64,000 bases of DNA from Argonema galeatum A003/A1 (GCF_023333595.1 NZ_JAIQZM010000003.1:186001-250000), one strand, 5' to 3'. Numbered from the stretch's first letter, positions 1 to 8,605 are shown. Translations and numbers: made by a program. The notes: generated from the letters alone by a model not told the origin.

Positions 1-1
1 T

Positions 2-418
2 ATGCTAGAGCGAATCCAAAAATTAGCCAGTCAACGAGACAACTTTGCCTTTGAAACTACTTTAGCCACCCGCAGTTTTGCTCCTTGGATTGCTAATTTA
101 CGTCAAACCGATTATCTATTTTATCTAATTTTTATATGGCTACCTAGCGCAGATATGGCACTTGCTCGCGTTCAAGAAAGAGTACGGCAAGGTGGTCATT
201 CTGTACCAGAAGAAACTATCCGACGACGCTATGAGGCAGGACTCAGAAACTTTTTTGAATTGTATCGATCTCTTGCAGACTCATGGTTTTTATATGATAA
301 TTCTAATACAGCAGAACCGCGTCTTCTAGCTGCTGGCGAAAAAGAGAGTAATATTTATATAGCAGACACTCAAATTTGGCAGCAAATCGAGGAAAAATAT
401 TATGGTAGATCGACCTAA
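2..418 (+). CDS. Zeta-toxin-like P-loop kinase, 5' truncated by window edge
   Basis: Probably the C-terminal 138 residues of a zeta-toxin/UDP-sugar-kinase-like P-loop ATPase. The segment FAFETTLATRSFAPWI matches the 'ETT' region that follows the P-loop in cyanobacterial zeta-like proteins, and VRQGGHSVPEETIRRRYEAG matches the lid region with substrate-binding arginines. The Walker A motif must lie upstream of base 1, so the ATG at base 2 is most likely an internal Met. Family members phosphorylate UDP-activated sugars or related small molecules and can act as toxins. The gene overlaps the next small ORF by 17 bases, which suggests translational coupling. Family call fairly sure; toxin activity is inference. 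Confidence 0.7.
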   Translation: MLERIQKLASQRDNFAFETTLATRSFAPWIANLRQTDYLFYLIFIWLPSADMALARVQERVRQGGHSVPEETIRRRYEAGLRNFFELYRSLADSWFLYDNSNTAEPRLLAAGEKESNIYIADTQIWQQIEEKYYGRST

Positions 419-608
419 AGCAGAAAATTTTTTATTAGGTGTTTCCGACACAGAAAAAATTACCAAAGCCTTAGCTAAAGCTGTACGAGATGCTTTGCAA
501 AAACACAAACAAGCTGGGAATCCCGTAGCTGCTTGGCGAGATGGCAAAGTTGTCTGGATACCTCCTGAAGAAATTTCTATACCAGAGGATTCATCGCCTT
601 TAAAGTAG
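402..608 (+). CDS. Small conserved-type hypothetical protein coupled to zeta-like kinase
   Basis: A 68-residue protein whose ATG lies inside the 3' end of the zeta-like gene, in another frame, so the two are probably translated together. The middle is a lysine- and alanine-rich helix (ITKALAKAVRDALQKHKQAG) and the end is acidic with a WIPPEEI motif. No enzyme motif is visible. The position suggests a partner or antidote of the kinase, but the order (toxin first, small protein second) differs from the classical epsilon-zeta pair, so the role is inferred only. Confidence 0.55.
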   Translation: MVDRPKAENFLLGVSDTEKITKALAKAVRDALQKHKQAGNPVAAWRDGKVVWIPPEEISIPEDSSPLK

Positions 609-713
609 CAGCATAAATAGGCGGTAACTGCGGTGAATTAATTTAAAATAGCGATCGCTTGTGTAAGAGAACCGATTTTAACAAAATATCAAGAAAAATA
701 TCTGCCTGAACAC

Positions 714-790
714 CCAGAAACCGGGTTTCTTGGAGAAACCCGGTTTCTAAAGGCGCGGCAGTTTTACGTTTAATTATGCCCACCTACTTA
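714..790. repeat. Dispersed palindromic element, copy 1
   Basis: Contains the inverted arms AGAAACCGGGTTTCTT and AGAAACCCGGTTTCT, followed by GTTTTACGTTTAATTATGCC and CACCTACTTA. The same arrangement recurs at 35291-35399, and the arms alone at 16063-16095. It occupies the 299-base gap before aroC, which otherwise holds only three GCGATCGC octamers. A mobile hairpin-type repeat, not a gene. Confidence 0.8.
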
Positions 791-907
791 ATTGGATAGA
801 ATGCGATCGCAATTTCCCCAAACCAAATATTAATTTTCCTTCTCCATCCATCTGGCAGCAGCGATCGCTGATATAATACTAAGTTTGACGCTTCCTACTC
901 AACCATT

Positions 908-2020
908 ATGGGCAACACCTTCGGACATCTCTTTCGCATCACCACATTTGGCGAATCCCACGGCGGCGGCGTGGGAGTTACCATCGATGGTTGCCCACCG
1001 CGACTGGAAATTTCCGCCCAAGAAATTCAAGTAGAATTGGACAGGCGGCGTCCGGGACAAAGTAAAATCGTCACACCCCGCAAAGAAGCCGACATCTGCG
1101 AAATCCTTTCCGGCATCTTTGAAGGCAAAACGCTGGGAACGCCGATCGCAATCTTAGTCAAAAATCAAGACACCCGCTCCCAAGATTACGACGAAATGGC
1201 CCATAAATATCGCCCCTCCCACGCCGATGCCACCTACGACGCCAAATACGGCATCCGTAACTGGCAAGGTGGCGGACGTTCCTCAGCCCGTGAGACAATA
1301 GGGAGAGTGGCAGCAGGTGCTCTAGCTAAAAAAATCCTTAAACAATTCGCCAATGTAGAAATCATCGGCTATGTTAAACGAATCAAAGACTTAGAGGGTG
1401 TCCTCGATCCGAACACCGTCACAATGGAACAGGTAGAAAGCAATATAGTCCGTTGCCCGGATTCAGAATGTGCCGAGCGGATGATAGAACTAATAGAAGA
1501 AGTGCGACGAGTTGGCGATTCGATCGGCGGCGTCGTAGAATGTGTGGCTCGAAACGTACCAAAAGGCTTAGGCGAGCCAGTATTCGATAAACTAGAAGCA
1601 GACCTAGCCAAGGGTGTAATGTCCTTACCTGCGAGTAAAGGATTTGAAATTGGCTCTGGTTTCGCCGGTACGCTGCTAACTGGCAGCGAACATAACGACG
1701 AATTTTATATTGACTCCAGCGGCAATACTCGCACTGCAACTAACCGTTCTGGTGGAATTCAGGGTGGCATCTCCAACGGCGAAAACATTATTATGCGAGT
1801 AGCATTCAAACCAACTGCTACTATTCGTAAAGAGCAGCGTACCGTAACTAGCGAAGGTGAAGAAACAACACTCGCAGCCAAAGGACGGCACGATCCTTGC
1901 GTTTTACCCAGAGCAGTGCCTATGGTAGAAGCAATGGTTGCTTTAGTGCTGTGCGATCATTTGTTGCGGCACCAGGGGCAATGTGGCACCTTGAAATTTG
2001 AAGATACAAATGGAAACTAG
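908..2020 (+). CDS. aroC: Chorismate synthase
   Basis: Converts 5-enolpyruvylshikimate-3-phosphate to chorismate, the last step of the shikimate pathway, in the cytosol with reduced FMN as cofactor. The family landmarks are in order: [14 protein letters not shown] near the N-terminus, [20 protein letters not shown], the Gly/Ser/Arg stretch [20 protein letters not shown], and [17 protein letters not shown] near the end. The length of 370 residues is normal. The 3' end overlaps the start of the following MBL-fold gene, so the two are probably co-transcribed. A chorismate-consuming enzyme lies just downstream on the other strand (3185-3799). Very secure call. Confidence 0.98.
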   Translation: MGNTFGHLFRITTFGESHGGGVGVTIDGCPPRLEISAQEIQVELDRRRPGQSKIVTPRKEADICEILSGIFEGKTLGTPIAILVKNQDTRSQDYDEMAHKYRPSHADATYDAKYGIRNWQGGGRSSARETIGRVAAGALAKKILKQFANVEIIGYVKRIKDLEGVLDPNTVTMEQVESNIVRCPDSECAERMIELIEEVRRVGDSIGGVVECVARNVPKGLGEPVFDKLEADLAKGVMSLPASKGFEIGSGFAGTLLTGSEHNDEFYIDSSGNTRTATNRSGGIQGGISNGENIIMRVAFKPTATIRKEQRTVTSEGEETTLAAKGRHDPCVLPRAVPMVEAMVALVLCDHLLRHQGQCGTLKFEDTNGN

Positions 2021-2861
2021 CCCTTCTTCCGAATTTGTTGTCCAGTTCTGGGGTGTCCGAGGCAGCATACCCACCCCAGGAAACCAAACCGCACGCTATG
2101 GCGGCAACACCTCCTGTATAGAAATGCGGGTGGGTGGCAAACGCCTGATTTTTGATGGCGGCAGCGGCTTGCACGTACTGGGTAGAAGTTTACTAAAATG
2201 TATGCCAGTGGAAGCGTATATGTTTTTTACGCACTACCACTGGGATCACATTCAAGGAGTGCCGTTCTTTTTCCCAGCTTTTATTGAGGGTAATTGCATC
2301 CATATACATGGGGCAGTGCCACAAGATGGCGGGTCTATGAAACAGCATTTCGTCGAAAAGGTACTTCATGCCAATTCCCCAGTGCCTCCTCAAAAGATGC
2401 AGGCAGACTTGAAATTCTACGATTTGGTCTGTGGAGATACCATCAAGCTGGATGATATCACGATCGAAACAGGCCCGCTCAACCATCCCAATGGAGCGAT
2501 GGGATATCGGGTTACCTGGCAGGGACACTCGGTATTTTACTGCACCGACACGGAACATTTCCCCGATCGCATGGATGAAAATGTCTTGCATCTAGCCCGC
2601 GAAGCAGACTTTTTCATTTACGATTCCATGTATACCGACGACGAATATCATAACCCCAAATCTCCCAAAGTTGGCTGGGGACACTCAACCTGGGAAGAAG
2701 GGGTAAAGATAGCAGAGGCAGCTGGCGTCAAGCGATTCGTGAAATTTCACCACGAGCCCGGTCACAGCGATGACTTTCTCGATCAGCTCGAAGATAAAAT
2801 TTTAGCAGTCTCTCCAAATGCGGTGCTAGCCCAAGAGGGAATGATTTTAAAAGTGGTTTAA
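2010..2861 (+). CDS. MBL-fold metallo-hydrolase (PhnP/RNase Z-like group)
   Basis: A metallo-beta-lactamase-fold hydrolase of about 283 residues. The metal motif [10 protein letters not shown] (HxHxDH) is present, with a later CTDTEHF aspartate and FHHEPGHSD histidines, which complete a two-zinc site. The N-terminal [12 protein letters not shown] is typical of the COG1235 group. The start could be the TTG at 1998, but ATG 2010 is preferred; either overlaps the end of aroC by a few codons. The substrate cannot be told: members include phosphodiesterases and phosphonate-pathway enzymes. Linkage to aroC looks like simple translational coupling rather than shared chemistry. Confidence 0.85.
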   Translation: METSPSSEFVVQFWGVRGSIPTPGNQTARYGGNTSCIEMRVGGKRLIFDGGSGLHVLGRSLLKCMPVEAYMFFTHYHWDHIQGVPFFFPAFIEGNCIHIHGAVPQDGGSMKQHFVEKVLHANSPVPPQKMQADLKFYDLVCGDTIKLDDITIETGPLNHPNGAMGYRVTWQGHSVFYCTDTEHFPDRMDENVLHLAREADFFIYDSMYTDDEYHNPKSPKVGWGHSTWEEGVKIAEAAGVKRFVKFHHEPGHSDDFLDQLEDKILAVSPNAVLAQEGMILKVV

Positions 2862-2893
2862 GGGAAAGAGAAAGGAAAAATTCCCCTTTCCCT
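2861..2893 (+). terminator. Weak hairpin after the MBL-fold gene
   Basis: Arms AGGGAAAG and CTTTCCCT flank an A-rich loop directly at the stop codon. There is no clear T-run after it, so termination is possible but unproven. Confidence 0.3.
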
Positions 2894-2983
2894 CAAACCA
2901 TCACCAATCTTTACCAATTGGTCTAACAGCACAAAAACGCTTTTGGGCGAGCTGTCGCGCTTATGATGAGAGGGGTGAGGTTT

Positions 2984-3147
2984 GATATCATGTCCGGCAG
3001 CATCGGTTGCCAAAAAAAATTGCCTTCTCATATCTGCGTTTATCTGCGTTTATCTGTCTTCATCTGCGGTAAAAATTTAACCAATGATAACAACAGACAA
3101 TTTCCGAATATCACTCATGTACTACCGATGTTACCGGACAGGATATG
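2984..3147. mobile_element. MITE-like element, copy A (about 164 bp)
   Basis: The ends are imperfect inverted repeats: GATATCATGTCCGGCAGCAT on the left and, read on the other strand, CATATCCTGTCCGGTAACAT on the right. The core holds iterated TCTGCGTTTATCTGCG motifs followed by GCGGTAAAAATTTAACCAA. A second complete copy, in opposite orientation, lies at 63373-63537, and a truncated one at 28112-28217. It encodes no protein of its own; the short reading frame through it is not credible. It fills the 323-base gap between the MBL-fold gene and the chorismate lyase gene. Confidence 0.75.
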
Positions 3148-3184
3148 AGGAGTGCTAGAGCAAATCTCACCAAAGCGCAAAATC

Positions 3185-3799
3185 TTATTCACCCACCTGC
3201 ATCTTACCCAAATACTTAGTCAAATAAGGCGAAAAAACCTCATAAATCAGCGTCAGGGGCTGTTTGTGATGCCAAAACAGGTAATGACGACCCCAAAACG
3301 GCCCTTTATACCCAAAGGCTTCTTCTAACTGTGCCGAGTGACCGTAATAAAGTCCTTGGACATCTCGATACAACTCCGTTCTCAGCTGCTCCAGACTCGC
3401 CCAAATTGGCAAAGACCGATTTTGTAAATAGTCATCCACATGGCTAGCTTCCCACCAAGAACAAGCATAAGCCAGCCGTTGTCCAGAAGCCGTGCGTAGC
3501 CATACCTGTCGTCGTATGCGTGGCCCCGGCACTACCAGCATTTGCTCCGGTGCTACATCTCCATCCATCCCAATCGCAGACATATCAATCAGGTCTACTT
3601 CCGTCTTCTCACCCGTCAGCAATTGCAGGTGGCGCGTTGGCGAACCGTCTCCCAGCAGAAACATCTGCCACGTCGGTGCTAGCTGAGTGTGAGGCAATCC
3701 AAGCTGAATTATTGCATCTCCGCCCTGCCAGATGGGGGTGAGGGCGTGCCAGGAGGTTGGCCGCGTCAGCGTTTCTGTAACTTTAAAGGTTGCAGTCAA
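3185..3799 (-). CDS. Chorismate lyase, Ycf21/DUF98 type
   Basis: Probably removes pyruvate from chorismate to give 4-hydroxybenzoate, the ring precursor of plastoquinone in cyanobacteria. The 204-residue protein has the arrangement of the cyanobacterial and plastid Ycf21 lyase family: LLGDGSPTRHLQLLTG near the N-terminus, then RRQVWLRTASGQRLAYACSWW, and a C-terminal PFWGRHYLFWHHKQPLTLIYE. The first codon is TTG (3797-3799); no in-frame ATG lies near it. It is convergent with aroC, whose product it would use, but separated by a mobile repeat. Sequence is only distantly like E. coli UbiC. Family call confident from memory; not searched. Confidence 0.8.
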   Translation of the reverse strand: MTATFKVTETLTRPTSWHALTPIWQGGDAIIQLGLPHTQLAPTWQMFLLGDGSPTRHLQLLTGEKTEVDLIDMSAIGMDGDVAPEQMLVVPGPRIRRQVWLRTASGQRLAYACSWWEASHVDDYLQNRSLPIWASLEQLRTELYRDVQGLYYGHSAQLEEAFGYKGPFWGRHYLFWHHKQPLTLIYEVFSPYLTKYLGKMQVGE

Positions 3800-3845
3800 A
3801 GTTCTTTACATAACTTAACTCTATCTAATCATAGCGCTGCTCTGG

Positions 3846-4667
3846 CTATTGGCTTTCTCGATCGAGCCAATCTATTAAATCTGCTGCCGTGGAGAAATCC
3901 AATAGCGCCTCACTTAGCGCTTCTAACTGAGATCTGGATAACGCTCGAATTCGGTCTTGCAACTGAGGATCGAGTGTACCGATTCGACGCCCCATCTGAC
4001 GTAAAATCAGTGAGAGTGCTTCTTCTTCTCGTCCTTCTTCGAGGATTGCTTGATAGGTGACAGATTCTTTCATAACGTTTTTTCTGAATATGCGGTGAAT
4101 TATTTCTTCATCAAATCGCAGACCAGCGATAACATCCGCACAAGCTAAGATATTCCGCTGCTCGTCGATTGACTCGATTCTAGCGGCTTGTGCTGCTACT
4201 TGTTGGAGCAAACCTTGTGGTGAGTCGGTGCGAGTCAATGTCGCCAAAGGTAAAAGCGCGGGATTTGCTAGAAATGGTGCGGGGTCTTCTTCCCACAGAC
4301 GGATGACTCGATATCGATGTCGCGTGTTTGTGTCTGTATACTCGGAGACAAACACCAAATCCGAGCCGGTCTCCTGCAAAAATATTACCACTTGCTCGAT
4401 CGCACAAGAGTATTGCCGTTTCAATCTTGTATAGTAATCTAGCATCCGCAATGGCATCGGGGGATCGGAGTAGGCGCGAGTTTCAAATTCCAGGTGCAGA
4501 ATAGAGGAGTTAGTTTGCAGAAAACTAACAGAATCAGCACGAATCGGTTCGATGGTAAGTTCGGTCTTGAGAACTCGGATATCGGTTGTTTCCGTTGAGA
4601 GTAACCAGCGGAAAAATTGCTCTGGGTACTTCTCGGCTAGATATTTACAGGTGTTGTCGTAAGTCAA
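3846..4667 (-). CDS. Rpn-family putative nuclease with C-terminal DUF4351
   Basis: A 273-residue protein of the cyanobacterial Rpn/PD-(D/E)XK group often annotated as recombination-promoting nuclease or putative transposase. The N-terminus YDNTCKYLAEKYPEQFFRWL is the family signature; residues about 45-65 (ADSVSFLQ...ILHLEFETRA) carry the D and ExE-like acidic residues of the nuclease core. The last 55 residues (EEALSLILRQMGRRIGTLD to DLIDWLDR) are a DUF4351 helical domain. The start is a TTG codon. These genes are multi-copy in filamentous cyanobacteria; the biological role is uncertain. It stands alone here. Confidence 0.8.
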   Translation of the reverse strand: MTYDNTCKYLAEKYPEQFFRWLLSTETTDIRVLKTELTIEPIRADSVSFLQTNSSILHLEFETRAYSDPPMPLRMLDYYTRLKRQYSCAIEQVVIFLQETGSDLVFVSEYTDTNTRHRYRVIRLWEEDPAPFLANPALLPLATLTRTDSPQGLLQQVAAQAARIESIDEQRNILACADVIAGLRFDEEIIHRIFRKNVMKESVTYQAILEEGREEEALSLILRQMGRRIGTLDPQLQDRIRALSRSQLEALSEALLDFSTAADLIDWLDRESQ

Positions 4668-4814
4668 GAGAGCGCGTGTTTCTACAGACTACGTTTCAAT
4701 ATTACTTGAGAGCCCGCCCCTCAAAACACCAATATAGACAAAAGCGCTAGAGATCCCCCAAAATCCAAAAACAACTACAATAGTCACTATGTCCGCGCTC
4801 AGGAGGTCAAAATA

Positions 4815-5027
4815 ATGACAACACAGCAGATTGAACACCAAAATCAATCAAAAACCCATTCATTAATAGAACCATTAAGCCAAGAGACTATAGACAAAGT
4901 TCTTCAACTTCTGGATGAATGGATGGATGATGATTCAGGATATGATGAAGAAACATGGCCTGAATTAAAAGAAGCACTTGACACAGAACGAGATTTAGTC
5001 TCGGCTCGGAGACTTTTTGATGAGTAG
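4815..5027 (+). CDS. Putative antitoxin of PIN-domain module
   Basis: A small acidic protein of 70 residues (WMDDDSGYDEETWPELKEAL) placed directly before a PIN-domain gene and overlapping it by 8 bases, the usual layout of a type II toxin-antitoxin operon. A strong ribosome site (AGGAGG) lies about 8 bases before its ATG. No recognisable DNA-binding fold can be named from the sequence, so the antitoxin role rests on position and size. Confidence 0.65.
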   Translation: MTTQQIEHQNQSKTHSLIEPLSQETIDKVLQLLDEWMDDDSGYDEETWPELKEALDTERDLVSARRLFDE

Positions 5028-5463
5028 AATAGTATTGTTAGACTCTGGCCCACTGGGGATGATTAGTCATCCTCGGAATCATCCAGAAATCAAAATATGG
5101 CTGGCAAATTTGGTTAGTTCTGGAACTAATGTTAAAATTCCTGAAATTACCGATTACGAAGTTCGTCGCGAGTTGCTTCGCCTGAACAAAGTCAAAGGAA
5201 TTCAACGCCTCGATCACCTCATCAATCAACTTGGGTATATCCCCATTAACAGAGAAGTAATGCTAAAAGCTGCTGAATTTTGGGCAGATGTAAGAAAGCA
5301 AGGTCAGCCCACAGCAGATAATAAAGCACTGGATGCAGATGTAATTTTAGCAGCACAAGCATTTACGATCGTCGCTCAAGGTGAAGATGTCGTTATCGCC
5401 ACATCAAATGTTCTACACCTGACTCGCTTTGTAGCAGCAAAAATTTGGAATGAAATCGTTTGA
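5020..5463 (+). CDS. PIN-domain ribonuclease toxin (VapC-like)
   Basis: A PIN-fold protein of about 147 residues. The acidic residues expected for the metal site can be placed: D near the start (IVLLDSGPLG), E in ITDYEVRREL, D in ALDADVILAAQA, and a late ATSNVLHL strand. The second residue set and the NKALDADVILAA segment are typical of cyanobacterial VapC-type proteins. ATG 5020 is chosen over the preceding TTG because it gives the tight ATGAGTAG overlap with the antitoxin gene. Toxins of this type cleave RNA; the target is unknown. Confidence 0.8.
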   Translation: MSRIVLLDSGPLGMISHPRNHPEIKIWLANLVSSGTNVKIPEITDYEVRRELLRLNKVKGIQRLDHLINQLGYIPINREVMLKAAEFWADVRKQGQPTADNKALDADVILAAQAFTIVAQGEDVVIATSNVLHLTRFVAAKIWNEIV

Positions 5464-5504
5464 TGGAATAAAGTGCGATATATCCTGCCGCAACTTTAAA
5501 CTTT

Positions 5505-5553
5505 AGGACTTACGCAATTGCCCCCGCAAAACCTTGCTTTTTGCGTAAGTCCT
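5505..5553. repeat. Inverted repeat, GGACTTACGCA family
   Basis: Perfect 13-base arms AGGACTTACGCAA and TTGCGTAAGTCCT with a 23-base spacer. This end sequence is common in dispersed repeats and small elements of filamentous cyanobacteria. It sits between the PIN gene and the tRNA. Confidence 0.8.
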
Positions 5554-5570
5554 GAACTTGTTTTCGTCAG

Positions 5571-5607
5571 AAAAAATAATGAGTCCTGAATTAATCAGGA
5601 CTCATTA
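5571..5607 (-). terminator. Rho-independent terminator of tRNA-Leu
   Basis: Perfect 13-bp arms (TAATGAGTCCTGA and TCAGGACTCATTA) are followed, on the minus strand, by six T residues. It lies 8 bases past the 3' end of tRNA-Leu. A clear intrinsic terminator. Confidence 0.85.
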
Positions 5608-5615
5608 CTCAAGAA

Positions 5616-5698
5616 TGCGGATGGTGAGACTCGAACTCGCAAGGGCATAGCCCACACGCACCTCAAGCGTGCGCGTATACCAATTCCGCCACATCCGC
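5616..5698 (-). tRNA. tRNA-Leu(GAG)
   Basis: 83 nt without encoded CCA. The acceptor arms GCGGATG and CATCCGC pair, with discriminator A. The anticodon loop is TTGAGGT, giving anticodon GAG (plus-strand positions 5662-5664), which reads CUC/CUU. A long variable arm (GGGCTATGCCC) marks it as class II, as expected for leucine, and the T-loop GTTCGAGTC is intact. Confidence 0.95.
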
Positions 5699-5820
5699 AT
5701 TAATTTGGCAAACTACAACCAAGTAATTATCTTAGCTCAATTTTGTTCGCCTTACCAAGTATAACTCATAAAGGCAGAATTGACACAAAAATTTTCCTAA
5801 ATTTGCTGGAAGACTTTTCT

Positions 5821-5838
5821 CCCCCCAAACTTGGGGGG
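5821..5838. repeat. G/C hairpin repeat
   Basis: CCCCCCAAACTTGGGGGG is a near-perfect hairpin followed by GAAGGGGGGGC. Such C/G-rich palindromes are dispersed in cyanobacterial intergenic DNA. The rest of the stretch 5700-6085 shows no gene; the short minus-strand reading frame here has no support. Confidence 0.6.
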
Positions 5839-6085
5839 AAGGGGGGGCTAAACCTTGATTTTTAGCAGAGCGTATTATGTTGAGATTGATTAAGCGATCG
5901 CACCCAACAGCCTCCTCCTGCAACACTTCGCCAGTAAGTAGTCCTCAACACCATGATACGATCAACACCCGAAGACAAAAAGCTGCTTCGCCTCAAGCCT
6001 CAAAGTTGCGATCGAAAAGCCGCCAAAGTTGCTTGAGAAGTTCCGAGTAAGACTTCATGCTACTGCTCTCGCCAAAAGTTGGAAA

Positions 6086-7456
6086 ATGCGTTTTTCTAAG
6101 ATTTTAATTGCTAATCGCGGGGAAATTGCCCTACGCATTCTCCGCACCTGCGAAGAAATGGGAATTTCTACCGTTGCCGTTCACTCTACCATTGACTGCC
6201 ACGCCCTCCACGTCCAACTGGCCGACGAAGCAGTTTGTATTGGCGAACCCCCCAGCAGCAAAAGTTATCTCAATATCCCAAATATCATCGCCGCAGCCCT
6301 GACGCGCAACGCTACAGCAATTCACCCCGGCTATGGCTTTCTCGCCGAAAACGCCAAATTTGCCGAAATTTGTGCCGATCACCAGATCGCCTTCATTGGC
6401 CCCTCCCCTGAAGCGATCCGATCGATGGGAGATAAATCTACCGCCAAAGAAACCATGAGACGGGTTGGCGTACCCACTGTGCCAGGTAGTGACGGGTTGT
6501 TAACCGACGAGGAAGAAGCACTCTCCGTCGCCAACGACATTGGCTATCCCGTCATGGTCAAAGCCACCGCTGGCGGCGGCGGACGGGGAATGCGACTTGT
6601 CAAAGAAGAAAGTGAATTCATCAAACTCTTCCAAGCGGCACGGGGAGAAGCAGAAGCCGCCTTCGGCAATCCCGGCGTTTATTTAGAAAAATTCATCGAA
6701 TCTCCCCGCCATATTGAATTTCAAATCTTGGCTGATTCCTACGGCCATGTCATCCACTTAGGCGAGCGAGATTGCTCTATACAGCGCCGCCACCAAAAAC
6801 TGCTAGAAGAAGCCCCCAGTCCGGCTCTTAGCCAGGAATTACGAGACAAAATGGGTACTGCTGCTGTGATGGCTGCTAAATCAATTAACTACGTTGGTGT
6901 TGGGACTGTTGAGTTTCTTCTAGATCGATCGGGTTCTTTCTATTTCATGGAAATGAATACTCGTATCCAAGTGGAACATCCCGTAACGGAAATGATTACG
7001 GGTCTTGACCTGGTGGCGGAACAAATCCGTGTCGCCCAGGGAGAAAAACTGAGCTTGACCCAAGACGAGGTAGTTCTGCGGGGTCATTCGATCGAATGCC
7101 GCATCAATGCAGAAGACCCCGAACACAACTTCCGTCCCTCTCCCGGCAGGATCAGCGGCTACTTACCACCAGGCGGTACTGGCGTCCGTATGGATTCCCA
7201 CGTCTACACAGATTATGAAATTCCGCCCTACTACGACTCGCTGATTGGTAAGTTAATTGTCTGGGCACCCGATCGCAACGGCGCAATCAACCGCATGAAA
7301 CGCGCACTGCGGGAATGTGCGATCACTGGGTTGCCCACTACCATTGCCTTTCATCAAAAGATATTGGAAAATCCAGCCTTTTTACGCGGTGAAGTTTATA
7401 CCAATTTCGTCGAGCAGATCATGCAAAACGAGGAAAAAGGGAAAGGTAAAAAGTAA
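6086..7456 (+). CDS. accC: Acetyl-CoA carboxylase, biotin carboxylase subunit
   Basis: Carboxylates biotin on the carrier protein AccB with ATP and bicarbonate, the first half of malonyl-CoA formation for fatty acid synthesis. About 456 residues. The N-terminus [20 protein letters not shown] fixes the start at ATG 6086; a longer in-frame TTG start at 6029 would add an unlikely leader. The ATP-grasp glycine loop [14 protein letters not shown], the [13 protein letters not shown] segment and the catalytic [15 protein letters not shown] are intact. The gene is alone, without accB, as is usual in cyanobacteria. Confidence 0.97.
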   Translation: MRFSKILIANRGEIALRILRTCEEMGISTVAVHSTIDCHALHVQLADEAVCIGEPPSSKSYLNIPNIIAAALTRNATAIHPGYGFLAENAKFAEICADHQIAFIGPSPEAIRSMGDKSTAKETMRRVGVPTVPGSDGLLTDEEEALSVANDIGYPVMVKATAGGGGRGMRLVKEESEFIKLFQAARGEAEAAFGNPGVYLEKFIESPRHIEFQILADSYGHVIHLGERDCSIQRRHQKLLEEAPSPALSQELRDKMGTAAVMAAKSINYVGVGTVEFLLDRSGSFYFMEMNTRIQVEHPVTEMITGLDLVAEQIRVAQGEKLSLTQDEVVLRGHSIECRINAEDPEHNFRPSPGRISGYLPPGGTGVRMDSHVYTDYEIPPYYDSLIGKLIVWAPDRNGAINRMKRALRECAITGLPTTIAFHQKILENPAFLRGEVYTNFVEQIMQNEEKGKGKK

Positions 7457-7483
7457 TATTGTCAAGGGGCGGAGCATTGGGAA

Positions 7484-7511
7484 ATTTTAGATTTTAGATT
7501 TTAGATTTCAG
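7484..7511. repeat. Heptamer tandem repeat (ATTTTAG)4
   Basis: Four 7-base units, the last with one change (ATTTCAG). Belongs to the STRR type of heptanucleotide repeats seen several times in this window. Lies between accC and the convergent yggT-like gene. Confidence 0.85.
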
Positions 7512-7568
7512 ATTTATTTTGAATTGAGAATTTTCAATTCTTTAATCTGAAATGGCATTGGGCATTGC

Positions 7569-7859
7569 TTACCTTGTCGCCATCATTGTCAAGAGTCCTT
7601 GCTGACCTAAGAGTATTTCCCGCAGGAAGCTACAGATTCCTACCCAAATGATGGGCGTAATGTCCACGCCGCCTATTGGTGGCACAAGCTTTCTCGTCAC
7701 CACTAAAAAAGGTTCTGTGGGCCAAGCGATCGAACTCCAGGGAAAGCGATTTAGATCTATCTGGGGATACCAGCTGAGTACGATGCGGAAGATAAACAGC
7801 AAAATCATTATCCCTAGCAGGGAACCAAGTATCAAACTAGCAATGGTTGTGGTAGTCAT
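7569..7859 (-). CDS. YggT family membrane protein
   Basis: 96 residues with two membrane segments: LILGSLLGIMILLFIFRIVLS near the N-terminus and a weaker one around ITPIIWVGICSFL. The motif FRIVLSWYP followed by PTEPFLVVTRKLVPPIGGVD matches the YGGT/Ycf19 family, in which the PPxGGxD turn joins the two helices. In cyanobacteria and plastids these proteins affect thylakoid or nucleoid organisation and cytochrome b6f assembly; which role applies here is unknown. Convergent with accC. Confidence 0.9.
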   Translation of the reverse strand: MTTTTIASLILGSLLGIMILLFIFRIVLSWYPQIDLNRFPWSSIAWPTEPFLVVTRKLVPPIGGVDITPIIWVGICSFLREILLGQQGLLTMMATR

Positions 7860-8110
7860 AGGTGGTTGAGGGGTTGATAGACTAAAGCGTGGGTGTCTTA
7901 ACGCAGCGGGAACGCCTGCTACTGCACGCAGGACGGCTGTACTGGGATAATTTTAAGATTTATTAATGAAATTAATCTAGTCTTTTAATCAAACTGGTAG
8001 ACCCTCGATCCCACCCCTCGCAGCAACGATCGTCTTGCTTGGCTTTTCAAGGTGGCGTGCGATCGCTAAAATGAGAAAATGATATTCTTGTATAAAGAGG
8101 GCCAGAATCT

Positions 8111-8230
8111 ATGACTCCTTCATTAGCAAACTTTTTCTACAGTCTGCTCGCAGGTCTTGTAATTGTCGTTATCCCAGTAATTGTGGGATTAGTCTTTGTT
8201 AGCCAAAAGGATAAGATTCAGCGTTCTTGA
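8111..8230 (+). CDS. psbX: Photosystem II protein PsbX
   Basis: A 39-residue single-helix protein: MTPSLANFFYSLLAGLVIVV is followed by IPVIVGLVFVSQKDKIQRS, the standard PsbX sequence with the conserved SQKDKIQRS tail on the cytoplasmic side. PsbX is a small peripheral subunit of photosystem II near cytochrome b559 and the QB site. A purine-rich AAAGAGGG lies upstream as a possible ribosome site. Very secure despite its size. Confidence 0.96.
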   Translation: MTPSLANFFYSLLAGLVIVVIPVIVGLVFVSQKDKIQRS

Positions 8231-8306
8231 GAAAATCCTTTGAGAGCGACCAAAAAAACCGGATTTCTTGTCCCAGACAAAACTTTTCGGAGCAGTACAG
8301 GTAAAT

Positions 8307-8397
8307 TAGACCTCTCCAAAAAAGAATGTAGAGACGTTGCATGCAACGTCTCTACAAGGGTTCAAGGGTTAGCACCTTTAATTTCTGGAGAGGTCTA
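8307..8397. repeat. Nested palindromic element
   Basis: Outer arms TAGACCTCTCCA and TGGAGAGGTCTA enclose a perfect 30-base palindrome at 8327-8356 (half-arm TGTAGAGACGTTGCA). A palindrome differing only at its centre recurs at 35438-35467. Part of the 375-base gap after psbX; the short reading frame across it is not a gene. Confidence 0.85.
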
Positions 8398-8535
8398 TTG
8401 TAGGGGCGGGTTCGACAGATAATTTGTGGCTGACCGACAATAATCATGGCAAAACCCGCCCCAACTTTCGCGCCCTCAAAGAAAATCATTTGATTGTACC
8501 TCATGCGGCTGGAAGCCACTGTAAATTAAAGGCTG

Positions 8536-8575
8536 CGAAAAGCTAAGGGTTATGGTAAAAATCCTTAGCTTTTCG
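8536..8575. terminator. Hairpin downstream of LRAT-like gene
   Basis: Perfect 13-bp arms CGAAAAGCTAAGG and CCTTAGCTTTTCG lie 30 bases past the stop codon of the minus-strand gene. No long T-run follows on either strand, so it may mark a transcript end or simply be a repeat. Confidence 0.4.
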
Positions 8576-8605
8576 TTTGAGAATTCCCATCAAGTCGTGG
8601 AATTT

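Noticed and set aside
2963-3148. 61-residue plus-strand reading frame
   Set aside because: It lies across the MITE-like element and its peptide (LRLSVFICGKNLTNDN) recurs only because the element does (63371-63655); no protein features.
5732-5926. 64-residue minus-strand reading frame
   Set aside because: Passes through C/G hairpin repeats, with no ribosome site or family features.
8091-8096. TATAAA as psbX -10 box
   Set aside because: Only about 15 bases before the start codon, and it overlaps the likely ribosome site; no -35 at the right distance.
8240-8422. 60-residue plus-strand reading frame after psbX
   Set aside because: Spans nested palindromes; the coding look is due to repeat DNA.
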